Of a DNA stretch of 64,000 nt, positions 1 through 12,804 are shown piece by piece; positions within the stretch are counted from its first letter, which is position 1, and each line of letters opens with the position of its first letter. The translations under genes and the position numbers were made by a program. The stretch comes from Vibrio coralliilyticus. Lineage in GTDB: Bacteria; Pseudomonadota; Gammaproteobacteria; Enterobacterales; Vibrionaceae. The stretch is from the NCBI RefSeq assembly GCF_024449095.1, contig NZ_CP024627.1, forward strand, positions 1 to 64,000, read 5' to 3'. The notes under the pieces are model-generated. The model was given only the letters and a program-made list of their open reading frames with translations, was not told the DNA's origin and searched no databases.

Positions 1-170
1 TTATGTGAGTAAGAATAGGGCAGCTTGTGTTGATCCCGAGAATAATGACGAAAATATTGTGAATAACTTAGATCTTATTCACTGGATCGTCGATCATTTG
101 CTGGCGATCTTGGTTATCAACAGGTAAAATTGCCAATCTTTTTCGATCATTAACTTTGAGTGGGGGCACC
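1..170 (+). promoter_or_regulatory. dnaA upstream control region with GATC cluster and a DnaA-box-like site
   Basis: Six GATC (Dam methylation) sites lie at 32, 71, 85, 92, 106 and 145, far more than chance would give in 150 bases. A sequence one mismatch from the consensus DnaA box, TTATCAACA, lies at 114-122. In gamma-proteobacteria such clusters let SeqA sequester the dnaA promoter after replication, and DnaA represses its own gene through such boxes. That role is inferred here. The region is not itself a full oriC. Confidence 0.5.
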
Positions 171-1577
171 GTGTCATCTTCGCTTTGGTTGCAATGTATG
201 CAGCAGCTTCAAGAAGAGCTACCAGCTACAGAATTCAGTATGTGGGTACGTCCGTTACAAGCGGAGCTCAATGACAATACTCTCACTTTGTTCGCACCTA
301 ACCGTTTTGTTATGGATTGGGTTCGCGACCGCTACCTCAACAGCATTAATCGTTTGTTGCAGGAATACTGTGGTAACGATATTCCGAGTTTACGTTTTGA
401 AGTGGGGAGCCGTCCTGTCTCTGCCCCTAAGCCTGCGCCGAAGCGCACGCCCGCTGATGTTGCGGCAGAGTCTTCGGCACCTGCTCAGCTTCAAGCGCGT
501 AAGCCTGTGCATAAAACTTGGGATGATGATGAGCAGCAGGTGGCGGAAATCAACCACCGCTCAAATGTCAACATCAAGCACAAGTTCAACAACTTCGTTG
601 AAGGTAAATCCAACCAACTCGGTTTAGCGGCCGCTCGTCAGGTTGCTGACAATCCAGGCGCAGCATACAACCCCTTATTCTTATATGGCGGTACGGGTCT
701 AGGTAAAACGCATTTGTTGCACGCGGTGGGCAATGCGATTGTGGATAACAAGCCGAATGCTAAAGTGGTCTACATGCACTCTGAACGATTCGTTCAGGAT
801 ATGGTAAAAGCGCTGCAAAACAACGCGATTGAAGAGTTTAAACGTTACTACCGCAGTGTTGACGCTTTGCTGATCGATGACATCCAATTCTTTGCCAATA
901 AAGAGCGCTCTCAGGAAGAATTCTTCCATACCTTCAATGCGCTTTTAGAAGGCAATCAACAGATCATTTTAACCTCAGACCGCTATCCAAAAGAGATCAG
1001 TGGCGTAGAGGATCGCTTAAAATCCCGCTTTGGTTGGGGGTTAACTGTGGCGATCGAACCGCCTGAGTTGGAAACCCGTGTCGCGATCTTGATGAAAAAA
1101 GCCGAAGATCACCAAATCCACCTTGCCGATGAAGTGGCGTTTTTTATCGCCAAGCGACTGCGCTCGAATGTTCGTGAGCTGGAAGGCGCGTTGAACCGCG
1201 TGATTGCCAATGCCAACTTTACTGGTCGCCCAATTACTATCGACTTTGTCCGTGAAGCTCTGCGCGACTTGCTGGCTCTGCAAGAAAAGTTGGTGACGAT
1301 CGATAATATTCAAAAGACGGTGGCGGAATACTACAAGATTAAAGTTGCCGATTTGCTGTCTAAGCGCCGCTCGCGCTCGGTTGCGCGTCCGCGTCAGCTA
1401 GCGATGGCGTTAGCTAAAGAGCTGACCAACCACAGCTTGCCTGAAATTGGTGATGCTTTTGGTGGTCGAGACCATACTACTGTTCTTCATGCTTGTCGTA
1501 AGATTGAACAATTGCGCGAAGAGAGCCATGACATCAAGGAAGATTATTCTAACCTGATTCGTACCCTTTCTTCATAA
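171..1577 (+). CDS. dnaA: Chromosomal replication initiator protein DnaA
   Basis: DnaA binds DnaA boxes at oriC and opens the origin in its ATP form. The 468-residue protein matches the usual length. An N-terminal helicase-loading domain (about 1-80) is followed by a variable linker. The AAA+ domain has Walker [10 protein letters not shown] near residue 172 and Walker [10 protein letters not shown] near 232, and the C-terminal DNA-binding domain carries the signature [14 protein letters not shown] near 430. I chose the GTG at 171, preceded by a G-rich Shine-Dalgarno stretch, because known Vibrio DnaA proteins start MSSSLWLQ. A TTG at 156 would add five unlikely residues. It heads the dnaA-dnaN-recF-gyrB operon. 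Confidence 0.97.
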   Translation: MSSSLWLQCMQQLQEELPATEFSMWVRPLQAELNDNTLTLFAPNRFVMDWVRDRYLNSINRLLQEYCGNDIPSLRFEVGSRPVSAPKPAPKRTPADVAAESSAPAQLQARKPVHKTWDDDEQQVAEINHRSNVNIKHKFNNFVEGKSNQLGLAAARQVADNPGAAYNPLFLYGGTGLGKTHLLHAVGNAIVDNKPNAKVVYMHSERFVQDMVKALQNNAIEEFKRYYRSVDALLIDDIQFFANKERSQEEFFHTFNALLEGNQQIILTSDRYPKEISGVEDRLKSRFGWGLTVAIEPPELETRVAILMKKAEDHQIHLADEVAFFIAKRLRSNVRELEGALNRVIANANFTGRPITIDFVREALRDLLALQEKLVTIDNIQKTVAEYYKIKVADLLSKRRSRSVARPRQLAMALAKELTNHSLPEIGDAFGGRDHTTVLHACRKIEQLREESHDIKEDYSNLIRTLSS

Positions 1578-1647
1578 ATCACAGTATTCTAAGCATTAAA
1601 TAGAATAATACCGTATTAAGCTAAACGAATTCTGATAAGAGCGTACT

Positions 1648-2748
1648 ATGAAATTTTCCATTGAACGTAACCACTTACTTAAACCGCTGCAGCAAGTGTC
1701 TGGCGCATTAGGTGGTCGTCCAACTCTTCCTATTCTGGGCAACCTGTTACTGAAAGTTGAAGACAATATGCTGTCAATGACGGCAACAGATCTGGAAGTC
1801 GAGCTTATCAGCCGTGTCGCTTTAGAAGGCGACTTTGAAGCGGGCAGTGTGACGGTTCCCTCGCGTAAATTTTTAGATATCTGCCGTGGATTACCTGACG
1901 ATTCGGTCATTACCTTTGTTCTTGAAGGCGATCGTGTTCAAGTTCGTTCTGGACGTAGTCGGTTCTCACTCTCGACCTTACCTGCTAACGATTTCCCGAA
2001 CATTGAAGATTGGCAGAGTGAAGTCGAAGTTTCACTAACGCAAGGTGAGTTGCGCGGATTGATTGAGAAAACTCAATTCTCGATGGCCAATCAGGATGTA
2101 CGTTACTACCTCAACGGTATGTTGTTTGAAATTGATGGTACGACACTGCGCAGTGTTGCCACTGATGGACACCGTATGGCCGTCTCTCAGGCTCAACTTG
2201 GGTCGGAGTTTGCTCAGCAGCAAATCATTGTGCCACGTAAAGGGGTGTTGGAGTTGGTTAAGTTGTTGGATGCGCCTGAGCAACCGGTGACATTACAAAT
2301 AGGCAGCTCAAACGTGCGTGCAGAAGTAAACAACTTTGTCTTCACCTCTAAACTGGTGGATGGCCGTTTCCCGGATTATCGCCGTGTGATGCCGCAATCA
2401 ACGACCAAAACGCTTGAAGCGGAATGTGAAGAGCTGCGTCAGGCGTTCTCGCGTGCTGCTATCTTGTCGAATGAAAAATTCCGTGGGGTACGCGTCAACT
2501 TAGCGGATACTGAAATGCGTATTACCGCCAATAACCCGGAGCAGGAAGAAGCGGAAGAGATGCTGGATGTGAGCTTTGAGGGTGAGCCGATTGAGATTGG
2601 TTTTAACGTCAGCTATGTACTGGATGTGCTCAACACGCTTCGCTGTAACAAAGTTCGTATCTCTATGTCGGATGCCAATGCCAGCGCTATGATCGAAAAT
2701 GTCGATGACGACAGCGCGATGTACGTGGTGATGCCAATTCGACTCTAG
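1648..2748 (+). CDS. dnaN: DNA polymerase III beta sliding clamp
   Basis: The 366-residue beta clamp has the standard length and the start [21 protein letters not shown] typical of gamma-proteobacterial DnaN. The dimeric ring encircles DNA, tethers polymerase III and serves as landing pad for mismatch repair and Hda proteins. The C-terminus ends in VMPIRL, the conserved end that forms part of the partner-binding pocket. It lies 70 bases after dnaA and one base before recF, so it is very probably co-transcribed with both. No oddity seen. Confidence 0.97.
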   Translation: MKFSIERNHLLKPLQQVSGALGGRPTLPILGNLLLKVEDNMLSMTATDLEVELISRVALEGDFEAGSVTVPSRKFLDICRGLPDDSVITFVLEGDRVQVRSGRSRFSLSTLPANDFPNIEDWQSEVEVSLTQGELRGLIEKTQFSMANQDVRYYLNGMLFEIDGTTLRSVATDGHRMAVSQAQLGSEFAQQQIIVPRKGVLELVKLLDAPEQPVTLQIGSSNVRAEVNNFVFTSKLVDGRFPDYRRVMPQSTTKTLEAECEELRQAFSRAAILSNEKFRGVRVNLADTEMRITANNPEQEEAEEMLDVSFEGEPIEIGFNVSYVLDVLNTLRCNKVRISMSDANASAMIENVDDDSAMYVVMPIRL

Positions 2749-2749
2749 C

Positions 2750-3832
2750 ATGCCGCTTTCTCGTCTTATCATTAAGCAATTTAGAAACATTGAAGCCTGT
2801 GACATTAACCTGTCTGCAGGCTTTAACTTTCTTATTGGGCCCAATGGTAGTGGTAAAACCAGTGTTCTGGAAGCCATCTATTTGCTGGGGCATGGTCGCT
2901 CGTTTAAAAGCTCTTTGACTGGTCGTGTTATTCAAAATGGCTGTGATGAGCTGTTTGTCCACGGTCGTTTTTTGAACTCGGATCAATTTGAGCTACCAAT
3001 TGGCATTAATAAGCAGCGTGATGGCTCAACAGAGGTTAAAATAGGCGGTCAGTCCGGACAAAAACTGGCTCAATTGGCGCAGGTTCTGCCACTGCAATTG
3101 ATTCATCCGGAAGGGTTTGATTTACTGACGGACGGCCCAAAGCATCGTCGGGCATTTATCGACTGGGGCGTGTTTCACACCGAGTCTGCTTTCTATGATG
3201 CTTGGGGGCGGTTTAAGCGTCTGAACAAGCAGCGCAACGCGTTGTTAAAAACAGCCACCAGCTATCGTGAGCTGTCGTATTGGGATCAGGAGATGGCAAG
3301 GTTGGCTGAACACATCAGCCAGTGGCGAGCCACATATGTCGTGCAGATGACCGAGAAAGCCAAGGAAATCTGTCAGACATTTCTCCCCGAATTTGATATC
3401 CAGCTGAAGTACTACCGAGGCTGGGACAAAGAGACCCCTTATCAAGACATTCTTGAGAAGAATTTTGAACGGGATCAGGCTCTGGGGTACACCTTTAGTG
3501 GCCCAAATAAGGCAGATTTAAAAATCAAAGTAAATGGTACACCTGTTGAGGATGTGTTGTCTCGTGGCCAACTTAAATTGATGGTCTGTGCCTTGCGAGT
3601 TGCACAGGGACAGCACTTGACCAAAGTAACAGGTAAGCAGTGTATTTACTTAATTGATGACTTTGCATCGGAATTAGATAGCCAACGTCGTGAGCGTCTT
3701 GCAGATTGCTTAAAAGAGACGAGGGCACAAGTTTTTGTAAGTTCTATTACGCAAAGCCAAATTGCTGATATGGCAGATGAAAATGGTAAGATGTTCCATG
3801 TGGAACATGGCACAATAGAGCAAAATATATAG
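2750..3832 (+). CDS. recF: DNA replication and repair protein RecF
   Basis: RecF is an SMC-like ATPase that, with RecO and RecR, helps load RecA onto single-stranded gaps. The 360-residue protein has Walker A GPNGSGKT near residues 30-37, the ABC signature region around LSRGQLKLM near 264 and a Walker B/D-loop around [11 protein letters not shown] near 303. The start codon follows the dnaN stop by one base, implying translational coupling, and gyrB follows after 13 bases. Length and gene order are normal for the family. Confidence 0.96.
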   Translation: MPLSRLIIKQFRNIEACDINLSAGFNFLIGPNGSGKTSVLEAIYLLGHGRSFKSSLTGRVIQNGCDELFVHGRFLNSDQFELPIGINKQRDGSTEVKIGGQSGQKLAQLAQVLPLQLIHPEGFDLLTDGPKHRRAFIDWGVFHTESAFYDAWGRFKRLNKQRNALLKTATSYRELSYWDQEMARLAEHISQWRATYVVQMTEKAKEICQTFLPEFDIQLKYYRGWDKETPYQDILEKNFERDQALGYTFSGPNKADLKIKVNGTPVEDVLSRGQLKLMVCALRVAQGQHLTKVTGKQCIYLIDDFASELDSQRRERLADCLKETRAQVFVSSITQSQIADMADENGKMFHVEHGTIEQNI

Positions 3833-3842
3833 TGGAAGATAA

Positions 3843-6263
<2,421 letters not shown>

Positions 6264-6279
6264 TCACTACGATGCGTCG

Positions 6280-6360
6280 TTATTTCGCATGATTTCTGCG
6301 TTCGGCGTACTCACATACACTTGTATGCTGCGTGCGTTTCACTTGAACTAATGCGAACTA
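6280..6360. repeat. Palindromic intergenic element after gyrB
   Basis: This stretch contains the inverted repeat CATACA-CT-TGTATG at 6314-6327, flanked by partly complementary GCGT/CGTGC stretches. From memory it resembles dispersed REP-like palindromes of Vibrio intergenic regions. It lies between the gyrB stop and the terminator, so it is transcribed. Copy number elsewhere cannot be seen from one window. Confidence 0.4.
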
Positions 6361-6402
6361 ACTTAGCCTCGAAGCAATTAAATTGATAGCTTCATTGTAT
6401 TT

Positions 6403-6431
6403 AAAGCACTGCCTATTGGTGGTGCTTTTTT
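6403..6431 (+). terminator. Rho-independent terminator of the dnaA-gyrB operon
   Basis: The stem AAGCACTGCC / GGTGGTGCTT (two G-U pairs) with a TATT loop is followed directly by a run of six T. It lies about 140 bases after the gyrB stop. Confidence 0.85.
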
Positions 6432-6485
6432 ATGCCTGTAAGGTATTGAAAAATATTGGTTTTGCGAAATAATTGAAAATAATCC

Positions 6486-6514
6486 CTTGAAACTAATTTG
6501 AGCTATCCACATAT
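6486..6514 (+). promoter_or_regulatory. Sigma-32 heat-shock promoter of ibpA
   Basis: CTTGAAA at 6486-6492 matches the sigma-32 -35 box exactly. CCACATAT at 6507-6514 matches the -10 box (CCCCATnT) with one mismatch, and the spacer is 14 bases. It lies upstream of a small heat-shock gene, as expected. Transcription would start near 6521, giving a leader of about 240 bases. Confidence 0.85.
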
Positions 6515-6680
6515 CTAATTGTGAAGAGGGACGCTGTCTTGCTCAAGAGAGAAGAAACAAACCTCACTAACCGCTGATAAGGTATCGCTCAGGAGAGGAT
6601 GATCTTAGAGGCACACCATTGAACTTGATTCGACACTAGCTCCCAGAGTTAATAAAACCCGAGGAGTAGTGGATGAATCC

Positions 6681-6760
6681 CTTAGTCGGCAAGGTTCGAA
6701 TACAAAATCGAACCGCGCAAACTCACGACTAAGACTATTGCTTACTATGAGGATAGCATT
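6681..6760 (+). ncRNA. Structured ibpA leader, candidate ROSE-type RNA thermometer
   Basis: Two nested stems are visible: CTTAGTCG (6681-6688) with CGACTAAG (6726-6733), and inside it GGTTCGA (6693-6699) with TCGAACC (6708-6714). A last small hairpin spans 6738-6758, where TTGCT can face the Shine-Dalgarno AGGA (6750-6753) just before the ATG. ROSE elements of ibpA-type genes have this plan: a multi-hairpin leader in which a U(U/C)GCU motif imperfectly pairs with the ribosome site and melts on heating. The assignment is by layout and motif only. Confidence 0.55.
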
Positions 6761-7195
6761 ATGAGAACTGTAGATTTCACTCCACTTTACCGCAACGCAA
6801 TCGGCTTCGATCGTCTATTCAACATGATGGAAGCGAATACATCGAAAAATTCTTCTGGCGGTTACCCTCCTTACAACATCGAGCAAAAAGATGAGAATCA
6901 CTACCGTATTACCATGGCGGTGGCAGGTTTCGCTGAAGAACAGCTCGATCTGACTCAAAAAGAGAACATGCTGATCGTTAAGGGTGAACGTAAAACAGAA
7001 GAAGAGAAGCAATACGTGTATCAAGGTATCGCAGAGCGCGATTTCGAGCGTAAATTCCAGCTAGCAGATTATGTAAAAGTTATCGGTGCAAGCATGGAAA
7101 ATGGTCTGCTACACATTGACCTAGAACGCGAAATCCCAGAAGCGATGCAACCACGCAAAATTTCCATTAATGGGAGTAAACTGTTAGAAGGCTAA
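6761..7195 (+). CDS. ibpA: Small heat-shock protein (Hsp20/IbpA)
   Basis: This is an ATP-independent holdase that binds unfolding proteins in the cytoplasm until the DnaK-ClpB system can act. The 144 residues carry the N-terminal segment [19 protein letters not shown] typical of IbpA/B and an alpha-crystallin domain from about 38 to 130 with the AVAGF and [11 protein letters not shown] motifs. It is a single gene under a sigma-32 promoter with a long structured leader, and a terminator follows within 50 bases. E. coli has two such genes; only one is seen here. Confidence 0.93.
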   Translation: MRTVDFTPLYRNAIGFDRLFNMMEANTSKNSSGGYPPYNIEQKDENHYRITMAVAGFAEEQLDLTQKENMLIVKGERKTEEEKQYVYQGIAERDFERKFQLADYVKVIGASMENGLLHIDLEREIPEAMQPRKISINGSKLLEG

Positions 7196-7240
7196 AATAT
7201 CTATCGCTCCGATGAGCGTATGTGTTGAAAGTTAGAGTGA

Positions 7241-7267
7241 AAGAGCACCATCTAGGTGCTCTTTTTT
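7241..7267 (+). terminator. Terminator after ibpA
   Basis: The perfect stem AGAGCACC / GGTGCTCT with an ATCTA loop is followed by a run of six T. It lies between ibpA and the convergent avtA and can serve ibpA. Confidence 0.88.
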
Positions 7268-7288
7268 GATCTAACCGAAGCCGTTAAC

Positions 7289-8539
7289 TTAGGCTTCTTG
7301 ATAAGCTTTTTTGACTTCTTCAGCAATAATATTGATACCTTTCTGCATCATTTCGTCTTCTTGAACGTAGTTCATGCGCAGGCACTGGTGTGCGTGCTCC
7401 CAGTCATCTTCCTGACCAATAAAGAAGTACTCGCCTGGCACGATTAACACGCCGCGTGCTTTCAGTCTTTGGTATAACTCCATAGTGGTGATTGGCAGCT
7501 CATCAAACCAAAGCCATAAGAAGATAGCCCCTTCTGGTTTGTGAATGCGAAAACGTGAGTCAGTGATGGCGGTTTGCAGCAGTTCGACCGCTCGCTGAGA
7601 TTTTTGCTTATAAAACGGCTTGATAACATTGGTGCTGAGATTCAGTAGGTCATCATTCTTAATCATATGATGACCCAACGCAGGACCAAGGCTTCCTGGA
7701 GCCAAGCTGATGATGCCGTTCATATTGGTCATAGCCTGAGTCACTTCTTCACTGGCAATCACAATCCCGCAGCGTACACCCGGAAGGCCGAGTTTAGACA
7801 GGCTCATACATAGGATGGTGTTTTCGTTCCAGAATGGCTGAACATCTTCAAAGATGATATTCGGGAATGGCAGACCATAGGCATTGTCGATGATAAGTGG
7901 AATGTTGTTTTCACGCGCCAGTTTATCCAGCTTATGGATCTCTTCATCAGTGAGCACGTTGCCGGTAGGGTTGGTTGGGCGTGATGCACAAATGGCGGCA
8001 ACCGAGTCATCGACTTTGAGCTGTTCGAAGTCGACATGGTATTTAAACAGGCCATTGTCGAGCATTTCAATTTCTGGGTGGTAGGAGACAAAAATATCTT
8101 CATCAACGCCTGCATCGCCGTAGCCAATGTATTCAGGCGCTAAAGGCAGCAAGATTTTCTTATGCGAGCCATCTGGCTGCTTACCCGCCAGCAGGTTGAA
8201 CAGATAAAAGAAGCCGCTCTGACTGCCGTTGGTCAAGCTGATGTTTTTTTCTGATATGTTCCAACCATAAGTGTCTTTTAATAACTTAGCCAGAGCTTTT
8301 ACAAACGCGTCTTTGCCTTGCGGGCCATCATAGTTGGCCATGGCGGCTACGAGGTCCCCGTTGGCGAGCATCTCCTCACTGGCTTGGCGAAAGTATTCAA
8401 GCATGGCTGGAATAGCGGCTGGGTTACCACCTCCGAGCATGATCGCACCTGGCGTGCGCAGGCCGTCGTTTAAGTCATCCATTAAACGCGTGATACCGGA
8501 ATACTGATTGAATTTTTCACCAAACTTAGAGAATTGCAT
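7289..8539 (-). CDS. avtA: Valine-pyruvate aminotransferase
   Basis: AvtA is a PLP enzyme that transfers the amino group between valine (or alanine) and pyruvate/2-oxoisovalerate, linking alanine and branched-chain amino acid metabolism. The 416 residues match AvtA length (about 417). The fold-type I aminotransferase features are the substrate/PLP region ASRPTNPTGNV near 186, IIDNAYGLPFP near 214, and the PLP lysine in SLSKLGLPGVRCG near 249. It is monocistronic and convergent with ibpA. The upstream intergenic stretch 8540-8704 holds a 7-bp inverted repeat at 8584-8603 but no gene. Confidence 0.93.
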   Translation of the reverse strand: MQFSKFGEKFNQYSGITRLMDDLNDGLRTPGAIMLGGGNPAAIPAMLEYFRQASEEMLANGDLVAAMANYDGPQGKDAFVKALAKLLKDTYGWNISEKNISLTNGSQSGFFYLFNLLAGKQPDGSHKKILLPLAPEYIGYGDAGVDEDIFVSYHPEIEMLDNGLFKYHVDFEQLKVDDSVAAICASRPTNPTGNVLTDEEIHKLDKLARENNIPLIIDNAYGLPFPNIIFEDVQPFWNENTILCMSLSKLGLPGVRCGIVIASEEVTQAMTNMNGIISLAPGSLGPALGHHMIKNDDLLNLSTNVIKPFYKQKSQRAVELLQTAITDSRFRIHKPEGAIFLWLWFDELPITTMELYQRLKARGVLIVPGEYFFIGQEDDWEHAHQCLRMNYVQEDEMMQKGINIIAEEVKKAYQEA

Positions 8540-8704
8540 TTGTAGTTATACCTAATTCATTGTGATTGCTTTAAGTGTAATAGTTACTAGTCGAAGCTAG
8601 TAATTCCAAGACTCACCTTGAGCGTAGTGGTCTATGGATAATCGGGTAATCCCTGAACATACCTTAATGTGATTACGAGGCAAAGCACAAAATTCCGTCA
8701 CTGA

Positions 8705-8738
8705 TAAAAACAAAGCCCAACTCCGAGGAGTTGGGCTT
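8705..8738 (-). terminator. Terminator of the glyQS operon
   Basis: A perfect 12-bp stem (AAGCCCAACTCC with GGAGTTGGGCTT, GA in the loop) at 8713-8738 is followed on the minus strand by a T-rich tail. It lies 25 bases after the glyS stop. Confidence 0.9.
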
Positions 8739-8763
8739 CGTAGAACCTATATTGTTCGAGATA

Positions 8764-10845
8764 TTACTTCTGTAGAAGTGAAATATCCGCGATCTGTAGG
8801 AATAGGTTACGCAGGTTGTTCAGTAGCGTTAGACGGTTCTTTTTCAATGCTTCGTCATCTGCCATTACCATGACGTTGTCGAAGAATGAATCGACTGGCT
8901 CACGCAGGTCTGCAAGCTTGCTTAGCGCTTGTTGGTAGTTACCTGTTGCGAACGCTGGCTCTAGCGCTTCTGTCATTACTTCAACGCTTTCTGCCAGTGC
9001 TTTCTCTGCGTCTTCTTGTAGAAGCGATAGATCGATGTCTGCTGCTAGCTCACCATCGAACTTGGCTAGGATGTTGCCTACACGTTTGTTCGCCGCAGCA
9101 AGTGCTTCTGCCGCTTCCAGTTCACGGAAGTGAGAAACCGCTTTAACACGTTGGTCAAAGTCAGCTGGCTTAGTTGGACGATTCGCCAGTACCGCTTGGA
9201 TGATATCCACGCTGAAACCTGCATCTTGGTACCATGCGCGGAAACGACCTAGCATAAAGTCGATAACGTCAGCTTCTACGTTGTCGTTGGTCAAACGGTC
9301 ACCAAACAGAGATTTTGCCTTAGCAATCAAATCTGTTAGGTCTAGGTTGTAGCCGTTTTCTACGATGATACGCAGCACACCTAGTGATGCACGGCGAAGT
9401 GCGAATGGGTCAGAACCCTTAGGCGCTTGGCCAATACCGAAGATGCCGACGATCGTATCTAGCTTGTCAGCCATTGCTACCGCAGATGAGATGCCAGTGC
9501 TTGGCAGTTCGTCACCGGCGAAACGAGGCATGTACTGCTCGTAAAGTGCCAGTGCAACTTGCTCGTCTTCACCATCATGAGTCGCATAGTGCATGCCCAT
9601 TACACCTTGAGTATCGGTAAATTCGAATACCATAGATGTCATTAGGTCACACTTAGCCAGTAGGCCTGCGCGCTTAGATTTCTCAACGTCAGCGTCGATT
9701 TGCTCAGCGATGTAGCCAGCAAGCTCTGTGATACGGTCTGTCTTGTCTTTGATAGTACCAAGCTGCTTCTGGAAGATCGCTTGCTCTAGTTCAGGCAGGC
9801 GGTCGATAAGAGGACGCTTACGGTCAGTGTTAAAGAAGAACTCTGCATCCGCTAGACGTGGACGTACTACCTTCTCGTTACCTTCGATAACATAACGAGG
9901 TTCTTTCGATTCGATGTTAGAAACAAAGATGAAGTTTGGTAGTAGCTTCTTGTTTGCGTCACCGTTCTCGTGTGAATAGACGGGGAAGTACTTTTGGTCA
10001 CCTTTCATGGTGTAAACCAGCGCTTCAGAAGGCACCTTTAGGAACTCTTCTTCGAACTTCGCCGTCAGTACCACTGGCCATTCAACCAAAGAAGTCACTT
10101 CTTCAACTAGGTCATCTTCGAGATCAGCAACACCACCAACGGCAGCCGCTGCTTTTTGTGAATCTGCAAGGATGATGGCTTTACGCGCTTCGTAATCTGC
10201 CATCACTTTACCGCGCTCTTCTAGGATCGCTGGGTATTGCTCTGCAGATTCAATCGTGAATTCTTGCTCACCCATGAAGCGGTGACCACGGATAGTGCGA
10301 TCTGATGCTACGCCTAGGATTTCACCTTCGATAAGGTCAGAGCCCATTAGCATAGTGAGTGTTTTAACTGGGCGGATAAACTGAGTTGTCTTGTTACCCC
10401 AGCGCATTGGCTTAGCGATAGGCAGGTTACCCAGTGCTTTAGCTGCTAGGTCGACAACGATTTCAGACGTTGCTTGGCCTTTCACTTCCTGTTTGAAAAG
10501 AAGCCATTCGCCTTTGTCTGTGACGAGACGGTCAGCTTGCTCAACAGTGATGCCGTTACCACGCGCCCAACCTTGAGCCGCTTTCGTTGCGTTACCGTCA
10601 GCATCGAATGCGACAGAAACTGCAGGGCCACGCTTTTCAACCACTTTGTCCGCTTGGCCTTCAGCCAATGCAGCAACTTTAAGTGCTAGACGACGAGGAG
10701 CGGCGTACCATTTCACGCCTTCGTGTGCTAGGTCTGCACCTTTAAGTTCCGCTTCGAAGTTAGCTGCGAACGCTTCCGCTAGAGTGCGAAGTTGCGTTGG
10801 TGGTAGCTCTTCCGTACCCAGTTCAATTAGAAATTCTTTTGCCAT
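8764..10845 (-). CDS. glyS: Glycine-tRNA ligase beta subunit
   Basis: This is the beta subunit of the bacterial alpha2-beta2 glycyl-tRNA synthetase, needed for tRNA recognition. The protein has 693 residues (E. coli 689), starts [16 protein letters not shown] and contains the conserved [13 protein letters not shown] and [11 protein letters not shown] segments. An HD-like core and a C-terminal DALR anticodon-binding region lie from about 580 on. It starts two bases after glyQ and ends at a strong terminator, so the two subunits come from one transcript. Confidence 0.97.
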   Translation of the reverse strand: MAKEFLIELGTEELPPTQLRTLAEAFAANFEAELKGADLAHEGVKWYAAPRRLALKVAALAEGQADKVVEKRGPAVSVAFDADGNATKAAQGWARGNGITVEQADRLVTDKGEWLLFKQEVKGQATSEIVVDLAAKALGNLPIAKPMRWGNKTTQFIRPVKTLTMLMGSDLIEGEILGVASDRTIRGHRFMGEQEFTIESAEQYPAILEERGKVMADYEARKAIILADSQKAAAAVGGVADLEDDLVEEVTSLVEWPVVLTAKFEEEFLKVPSEALVYTMKGDQKYFPVYSHENGDANKKLLPNFIFVSNIESKEPRYVIEGNEKVVRPRLADAEFFFNTDRKRPLIDRLPELEQAIFQKQLGTIKDKTDRITELAGYIAEQIDADVEKSKRAGLLAKCDLMTSMVFEFTDTQGVMGMHYATHDGEDEQVALALYEQYMPRFAGDELPSTGISSAVAMADKLDTIVGIFGIGQAPKGSDPFALRRASLGVLRIIVENGYNLDLTDLIAKAKSLFGDRLTNDNVEADVIDFMLGRFRAWYQDAGFSVDIIQAVLANRPTKPADFDQRVKAVSHFRELEAAEALAAANKRVGNILAKFDGELAADIDLSLLQEDAEKALAESVEVMTEALEPAFATGNYQQALSKLADLREPVDSFFDNVMVMADDEALKKNRLTLLNNLRNLFLQIADISLLQK

Positions 10846-10847
10846 GA

Positions 10848-11771
10848 TTACTTCTCCTCGCCTTCTTTCTTACACATTGGGAAGCCAAGAGCTTCACGTG
10901 ATGCGTAGTACGCTTCTGCAACCGATTTAGTCAGGTTGCGGATACGAAGGATGTAACGCTGGCGTTCTGTTACCGAGATAGCTTTGCGTGCATCAAGAAT
11001 GTTGAATGCATGACCCGCTTTAAGAATGCGCTCGTAAGCTGGAAGCGGCAGTGGCTTCTCAAGCTCAAGTAGCTCTTTGGTTTCTTTTTCACATTGGTCG
11101 AAGAAAGTGAATAGGAAATCGACGTCTGCGTGCTCGAAGTTGTACGTTGACTGTTCCACTTCGTTCTGGTGGAAAATGTCACCATAAGTGACTTTGCTGC
11201 CGTCTGGGGCGATGTTCCATACGAGATCGTAAACCGAGTCTACTTCTTGGATGTACATAGCGAGACGTTCGATACCGTAAGTGATTTCACCGGTTACTGG
11301 TTTACACTCAAGGCCACCAACCTGCTGGAAGTACGTAAACTGAGTCACTTCCATGCCGTTTAGCCACACTTCCCAGCCTAGGCCCCATGCGCCTAATGTT
11401 GGGTTTTCCCAGTTATCTTCGACGAAACGAATGTCGTGAACCAGAGGATCGACACCAAGTACTTCTAGAGAACCTAGGTACAGCTCCTGAATATTGTCTG
11501 GCGATGGTTTTAGCGCTACTTGGAATTGGTAGTAGTGCTGAAGACGGTTAGGGTTTTCACCGTAACGGCCATCGGTCGGACGACGTGAAGGTTGTACGTA
11601 AGCTGTAGACATTGGCTCTGGGCCAAGCGCTCGTAGACAAGTCATTGGGTGAGAGGTACCCGCACCCACTTCCATATCTAGCGGTTGAACAATGGTACAA
11701 CCATTTTGAGCCCAATAATCCTGCAGCGCGAGGATCATTCCCTGGAAGGTTTTGATATCGTATTTTTGCAT
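10848..11771 (-). CDS. glyQ: Glycine-tRNA ligase alpha subunit
   Basis: This is the catalytic alpha subunit of the tetrameric glycyl-tRNA synthetase and forms glycyl-adenylate. The protein has 307 residues (E. coli 303) and starts [22 protein letters not shown]. The class II core includes [19 protein letters not shown] and [13 protein letters not shown]. It is the first gene of glyQS. The 270 bases upstream (11772-12044) hold no gene and presumably its promoter. Confidence 0.97.
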   Translation of the reverse strand: MQKYDIKTFQGMILALQDYWAQNGCTIVQPLDMEVGAGTSHPMTCLRALGPEPMSTAYVQPSRRPTDGRYGENPNRLQHYYQFQVALKPSPDNIQELYLGSLEVLGVDPLVHDIRFVEDNWENPTLGAWGLGWEVWLNGMEVTQFTYFQQVGGLECKPVTGEITYGIERLAMYIQEVDSVYDLVWNIAPDGSKVTYGDIFHQNEVEQSTYNFEHADVDFLFTFFDQCEKETKELLELEKPLPLPAYERILKAGHAFNILDARKAISVTERQRYILRIRNLTKSVAEAYYASREALGFPMCKKEGEEK

Positions 11772-12044
11772 AAGTCAGGTTCGCGCGATTCTTCTGTTGC
11801 TGTTATTGATCAAATCTTCGCCGTAGTCATGGCGATTTCTATCACTTTCAGCACATTAATATAATGAAAATAACAATCAAGTATACCCAGATATTGCGTA
11901 GGGGAGTAGGGCTAATCTTGATTAATTCCTAGTCAGAATTCTCCTTTAATGGATTTTTAATGGCTTATTCGTCCAAATTTTCCTAAAAGGAAGTTTTTGA
12001 CCACTTTGTTACTTGAGAAATGACATAGAGCTGGATAGAATTGC

Positions 12045-12222
12045 GTCCATCTTTGGGGAGTAGCTTACCAACACAATCAGCCTGATTGTTTGGTTCGTTC
12101 GTCAACATAATTGGTGCACAATCACCATGGCGCTCGAAACTCATCGCCTGATGGGTTTAGCAAGACCTTAGATAAACATCGTGAACCGGGGTGGGGCACG
12201 AGGTTTGTCTTAGGTTTAAAAT
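12045..12222 (+). ncRNA. yybP-ykoY family manganese riboswitch
   Basis: The conserved core is recognisable. CTTTGGGGAGTAGC at 12051-12064 and GTCAACATAAT at about 12101-12111 are the two loop elements that form the Mn2+ site in this family. A CATGGCG...CGCCTGATG stem follows, and AAGACCTTAGATAAAC pairs with GTTTGTCTTAGGTTT at about 12205-12219. It lies directly ahead of a UPF0016 manganese exporter, the classical context for this riboswitch, which turns expression on when Mn2+ binds. Boundaries are approximate. Confidence 0.85.
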
Positions 12223-12249
12223 AATTATCCCTGCCTCAATGAGCATGTC

Positions 12250-12804
12250 GTGAGCGTTTTAGCTATTTCAATTACCACTGTCGCTTTAGCCGAAATTGGT
12301 GACAAAACCCAGCTATTGTCTTTACTGTTGGCCAGTCGTTATCGAAAACCGATACCGATTATCGCCGCCATTTTCTTCGCTACTATTGCCAATCACGCCC
12401 TTGCGGCTTGGTTAGGCGTGGTTGTGGCCGACTATTTATCACCAGAGGTGCTTAAGTGGGTCGTGGTGGCAAGTTTTCTCGCTATGGCGGGTTGGGTGCT
12501 AATCCCAGATAAGTTGGATGATGACGATGAAATTTCCAACCGAGGACCGTTTGTTGCCAGCTTCATCGCGTTCTTTATCGCTGAAATTGGTGACAAAACT
12601 CAGATTGCTACCTCTATCTTAGGGGCTCAGTTTGCCGACGCGCTGACGTTGGTGATTATAGGTACTACGTTGGGTATGCTGGCAGCCAATGTTCCCGTGG
12701 TTTTGATTGGTAAATTGTCGGCTGATAAAATGCCGCTCAACCTGATTCGTAAGCTGACCGCTCTGCTATTTATCGCTCTAGCGGTAGGTGCAGCATTCTT
12801 GTAG
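12250..12804 (+). CDS. mneA: Manganese exporter, UPF0016/GDT1 (TMEM165) family
   Basis: This inner-membrane protein exports Mn2+ and protects from manganese excess; V. cholerae MneA is the described relative. The 184 residues form two homologous halves, each with the family motif E-x-G-D-K-T-Q (AEIGDKTQLLSLLLASRYR near 13 and AEIGDKTQIATSILGAQF near 113), and about six membrane helices. The start is GTG at 12250. An upstream ATG at 12239 opens only a four-codon frame whose TGA overlaps the GTG, which may couple translation. Expression is probably set by the riboswitch just upstream. Confidence 0.92.
   Translation: MSVLAISITTVALAEIGDKTQLLSLLLASRYRKPIPIIAAIFFATIANHALAAWLGVVVADYLSPEVLKWVVVASFLAMAGWVLIPDKLDDDDEISNRGPFVASFIAFFIAEIGDKTQIATSILGAQFADALTLVIIGTTLGMLAANVPVVLIGKLSADKMPLNLIRKLTALLFIALAVGAAFL

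Noticed and set aside
1..170. Full chromosomal origin (oriC)
   Set aside because: Only one near-consensus DnaA box and no AT-rich 13-mer array; in Vibrio oriC lies beside mioC/mnmG, outside this window.
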